From CAYMAZ01 sp964428185 (GTDB taxonomy: Bacteria; Bacteroidota; Bacteroidia; Bacteroidales; DTU049), in contig CAYRXH010000001.1 in assembly GCA_964428185.1 (NCBI GenBank), positions 23,656-87,655 on the forward strand: DNA of 64,000 bases, in the 5' to 3' direction. The position numbers and the translations under genes are program-made. Shown piece by piece: positions 61,203 through 64,000 of the stretch. The notes beneath the pieces were generated by a model. It saw nothing but the letters and a program-made list of their open reading frames with translations, ran no database searches and had not been told where the DNA came from. Each line of letters opens with the position of its first letter. Position 1 is the first letter of the stretch.

Positions 61203-63539
61203 CTAATATATTGCTGTAATAACCCCGTATTTCTGATGTGGTAATCCGGCTCTGTCTTTAAAATCGAGTACGTAGGTATAAACAGCAATTGGTTTTTTCT
61301 CACGTTCAACATCGTTGATGTTCCCGTCCCAGTAAACATTTGGAGAAGTTGTGTAGAAAACCATCTGTCCCCATCTGTCAAAAATTCTGAGATGATAGTC
61401 TTCGGTTCCCACACCCATTCCCTGAGGCATGAAGTAATCATTAATGCCATCACCGTTGGGAGAGAATACATTGGGGATATACAGAGTGAAAACATCCTGA
61501 ACAATAATCACCATTGACATGCTGTCCATACAACCGAAATCGTCATAAACATATAGCCAGACCGTATAGTCGCCGATAGAATTGTATGAGTGAACTGGGT
61601 TTTCCTGAGTTGATGAATTGCCGTCTCCGAATGTCCATATAAACGTTGAGCCTCCAAGAGACTGATTCATGAAATGAATTGCATCTTCTCCGATAGTTGC
61701 GGGATTCGGGGATGCAATGAAAGAGGCAGTTGGTCCGGCAATGTTGGGAACAAAAATCCCTTGGATATATGTGTTTTCTTGATCAGTGACAGTGACAGTA
61801 TAGGTTCCTGTACAGAGACCGGTAATTGTTTCTGTAATTTCGCCATTACTCCAGAGTACTGTATATGCTCCAATTGGATTGTTAACAACAACATTTGCCT
61901 GTCCATCACATTGACCGCAGTGTTCAGGGCCTGCTGATAATTGAAGGGTTCCACCTCCAACAGAAGTAACGGTAACAGCAAGCGTTGCAGTACATCCATT
62001 GTCATCTTCAACCGTAACGGTGTAATTTCCTGCAGGAAGGTTAGAAGCTGTTGGTCCGTTTTGGGGTGGTACAGTATTCCATGTATAAGTATATGGTAAT
62101 GTTCCTCCACTGGCACTGACAGTGGCAGAGCCATCGCCTGCACCTGAATTTTCAGGAGTCATACTGACAAGTGAAAGAGTGGGGCCGGGTGTATTTCCAA
62201 TTATAACTGAAATACTTGATGGGCAGGGACCGCCGTCATCAACAGTCACTGTATAAGTGCCGGCAGTTAGACCGGTAGCAGTTGGAGTATTCTGAGGAGG
62301 AGTGGTGTTCCATGTGTATGTATAGCTGCCTGTTCCACCGGTGGCATTAACCGTTGCAGTTCCAACACCCTGACTACATGCATCATCAGTTCCGCTGATT
62401 GAGAGTGAAGGACCGCCGATAGAATTGATCTGTACTGTATCTATTGCAGAACATGCACCATCAGAAACTGTTACATAGTAAGTTCCTGAAGAAAGCCCTG
62501 TTGCAGTCTGAGAATTCTGCGGGGGAGTTGTGCTCCATGTGTATGTGTATGTTCCGCTCCCACCAGAGGCAGTCACGGTGGCAGTACCATCACCTGCACC
62601 GCAATTTTCATCAGTGTGGGTCATGGTTGTAGTGACATTTGTAACAGTGAAGTTAAGACATCCTGCCGGAGCGATATTACCGCACAGGTCAGCAACTGAA
62701 CCGGCTATTGCTGCATCATTGAGGCAAATCTGATAATTGCCGCTTGCTGTAATAGCAGGAGTTACAGTAATTGTGAATGTTTTTTCCTGAGTACCACCGA
62801 GACCACAGGCATATCCGGAAACTCCGGTCACTGTATATGGTCCTCCGGGGCCCACTACAGAAAAGTCTGCAGCGGAAACTGTGTTGCAAAGCACATTTTC
62901 AGAGAAGTCGAATGTTATTGTGGTCGCACCGCAGCCGGGTATGGCATCCAGAGAAAGTATATAAGGAGGGATATTATCAAAAATAACCGCAGTTGAGGCG
63001 CCGAAATCAAGAGTATATCCGTATTGGCTCGAAGAATAGTTACTTACATTTAAAACATATGTTTGACCAGCTAACACAGGAATAACTGCATTATCTGGAT
63101 CATCAACAGCATCTCCACAATTTGATGTTGTTCCTCCATTTGCTCCAGTAGGGGCATACTGATCTGAATAGTTACAACTGACCTGTAAAGAAGTATTTGT
63201 CGCTATTTCGGAACATTCGTTGTTTGTTAAATTGTAAACTGCCCAGTCATAATCGTCATCTGTTGAGTTTGGGGTAATAGTAAAACTAAGGTTCCCAGAT
63301 TGTTGTACAGTAAAAATATACCAGACATCATTTAATTCACCACTTAGAAGACAATTTCCCGGACAACCACCGGTTGTGGATATTTCGCCAGTATAATTTC
63401 CTACGCCTGAATATGAGTTAGATTGAGAATATACATTCTGGCAAACTGGAATAGCACCCATACAATCCTGTTCTGTAGGAACCTGAGAGAATAATGAAAG
63501 TGAAAACAACAGGAATAAAATTAAATATATTTGTTTCAT
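61203..63539 (-). CDS. Surface adhesin with SprB repeats, PKD domain and T9SS type B domain
   Basis: A 778-residue exported protein. The signal peptide ends at SLFSQ. A CUB/PPC-like region (NDVWYIFTVQQSGNLSFTITPN) is followed by an Ig-like domain (IPPYILSLDAIPGCGATTITFDFSENV). Three close SprB-type repeats follow (GTATVTASGGSGTYTYTWST, GTATVNATGGTGSYTYTWNT, GSATVSASGGTLPYTYTWNT) and one diverged (GQANVVVNNPIGAYTVLWSN), near 310-610. Then come a PKD domain (FIWTFGDGNSSTQENPVHSY) and the gliding-motility-associated CHU_C domain (IPNVFSPNGDGINDYFMPQG ... RIFDRWGQMVFYT). It is probably tethered on the cell surface. It overlaps its small upstream partner gene by four bases. Confidence 0.9.
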   Translation of the reverse strand: MKQIYLILFLLFSLSLFSQVPTEQDCMGAIPVCQNVYSQSNSYSGVGNYTGEISTTGGCPGNCLLSGELNDVWYIFTVQQSGNLSFTITPNSTDDDYDWAVYNLTNNECSEIATNTSLQVSCNYSDQYAPTGANGGTTSNCGDAVDDPDNAVIPVLAGQTYVLNVSNYSSSQYGYTLDFGASTAVIFDNIPPYILSLDAIPGCGATTITFDFSENVLCNTVSAADFSVVGPGGPYTVTGVSGYACGLGGTQEKTFTITVTPAITASGNYQICLNDAAIAGSVADLCGNIAPAGCLNFTVTNVTTTMTHTDENCGAGDGTATVTASGGSGTYTYTWSTTPPQNSQTATGLSSGTYYVTVSDGACSAIDTVQINSIGGPSLSISGTDDACSQGVGTATVNATGGTGSYTYTWNTTPPQNTPTATGLTAGTYTVTVDDGGPCPSSISVIIGNTPGPTLSLVSMTPENSGAGDGSATVSASGGTLPYTYTWNTVPPQNGPTASNLPAGNYTVTVEDDNGCTATLAVTVTSVGGGTLQLSAGPEHCGQCDGQANVVVNNPIGAYTVLWSNGEITETITGLCTGTYTVTVTDQENTYIQGIFVPNIAGPTASFIASPNPATIGEDAIHFMNQSLGGSTFIWTFGDGNSSTQENPVHSYNSIGDYTVWLYVYDDFGCMDSMSMVIIVQDVFTLYIPNVFSPNGDGINDYFMPQGMGVGTEDYHLRIFDRWGQMVFYTTSPNVYWDGNINDVEREKKPIAVYTYVLDFKDRAGLPHQKYGVITAIY

Positions 63540-63949
63540 AATTGAATATGGTTTTGAATAATTTCGGGTGTAAGTTCTTTTATTGGATATGTTTCACCAA
63601 AGAACATAATATCTTCAATGTCAATGGCATCTGAAAATTTCTTAAAAAATGATAAGCGTGAATCTTCAGGAAATACTGCATGAAAATTTGCTTTGTTTAT
63701 TGTAAGCATTGTGTTCTCAATGAAACTAACAGCATTATTTTCATAAAATTTCTCAATAAGTTGAGTCACTTCGGTTTGACTGTTGATTCCGTGAACAGAA
63801 AAATAAAGATGTATATTTCCCTCTGAATCTCTGAATGCAGCAGGAAGGGTTTCGTTCATTTCAATAATATACAACTTGGTGATTTGTTGGGATTTGACAG
63901 ATAAAATACAAAAAAATAGAAGAAACGTTACAATATAGTATTTTTTCAT
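63536..63949 (-). CDS. Small secreted protein coupled to the type B adhesin
   Basis: A 137-residue protein with a signal peptide ending near VKSQQ. The mature part has no family I recognise (KLYIIEMNETLPAAFRDSEGN and so on). The start ATG at 63949 is the natural signal-peptide start; an in-frame ATG lies ten codons upstream. The stop overlaps the adhesin start (ATGA), so the two are translated together and the small protein may assist or accompany the adhesin. Confidence 0.6.
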   Translation of the reverse strand: MKKYYIVTFLLFFCILSVKSQQITKLYIIEMNETLPAAFRDSEGNIHLYFSVHGINSQTEVTQLIEKFYENNAVSFIENTMLTINKANFHAVFPEDSRLSFFKKFSDAIDIEDIMFFGETYPIKELTPEIIQNHIQL

Positions 63950-64000
63950 AATAGTATTTTTTTTAAGTAATTGAATCAAAAATTTCGTATTTGTCTAATG

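Noticed and set aside
61900..62630. DNA-level repeats resembling a tandem array or CRISPR
   Set aside because: They encode the SprB-type protein repeats of the adhesin; spacing and frame follow the protein.
1..64000. Prophage, CRISPR array, replication origin
   Set aside because: No integrase, capsid or terminase genes, no regularly spaced repeats and no dnaA-type cluster were seen.

Overview
The window looks like a chromosomal stretch of an AT-rich, probably anaerobic member of the Bacteroidota (Bacteroidales-like). Evidence: secreted proteins ending in T9SS type A and type B sorting domains, a TonB-dependent receptor, many -7 boxes of the Bacteroidota form TAnnTTTG with almost no Shine-Dalgarno sequences, a 2-oxoacid:ferredoxin oxidoreductase beside a small 2[4Fe-4S] ferredoxin, and the nusB - DUF1573 - yajC gene order. 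No full-length phage, CRISPR array or rRNA is present; the one tRNA is tRNA-Arg(ACG).

Layout. 1-7187: a lipoprotein cut by the window edge, glucose-6-phosphate isomerase, a sensor kinase/response regulator pair, and a TPP riboswitch in front of a TonB-dependent receptor (predicted thiamin uptake). 7389-13735: the main accessory island. It holds three truncated RHS C-terminal cassettes, each with a different C-terminal domain and an abutting candidate immunity gene, plus an extra MORN-type gene and IS3-like remnants. A 71-bp direct repeat (70/71 identical) bounds the island. 14103-17736: a T9SS subtilase and a UspA-like protein. 18068-19878: nusB, DUF1573 lipoprotein, yajC. 20202-23969: an arsenic operon on the minus strand in decay. 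Its acr3 has three in-frame stops and its arsR a frameshift, while the arsC-like, rhodanese-like, permease and ArsF-like genes are open. 24043-26850: a large hybrid sensor kinase.

26924-29654 holds an overlapping pair best read as MurD2 and MurL, the alternative route to D-glutamate in peptidoglycan. Then follow yqgE, a small membrane protein, the tRNA and a T9SS protein (30991-32226). 32296-35672: korAB and the divergent ferredoxin. 35763-40155: an AddA-like helicase-nuclease, a TPM-like protein and LemA. 40427-44063: purC with split lysine-ketoglutarate reductase and saccharopine dehydrogenase genes. 44176-45697: a lipoprotein and a small beta-barrel protein. 45859-47784: an ABC-F ATPase. 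47785-49225 is a 1.4-kb gene desert with a TPR-gene fossil, one copy of a 149-bp dispersed repeat (the other is at 17815) and a MITE-like element with 5-bp target duplication. 49226-63949: dus, a CPBP protease - fRMsr - MntP-like operon, a gingipain-type C25 protease, a glutamine synthetase, ahcY, alkaline phosphatase, a small outer-membrane protein, and a type B T9SS adhesin with a small secreted partner.

The strongest candidates for new biology are the repeat-bounded orphan RHS toxin/immunity array, the MurD2-MurL pair in this lineage, and the mobile-element traces (in-frame palindromic insertions in RHS genes and the MITE-like element). All functional names come from reading motifs and family resemblance; no database search was run.
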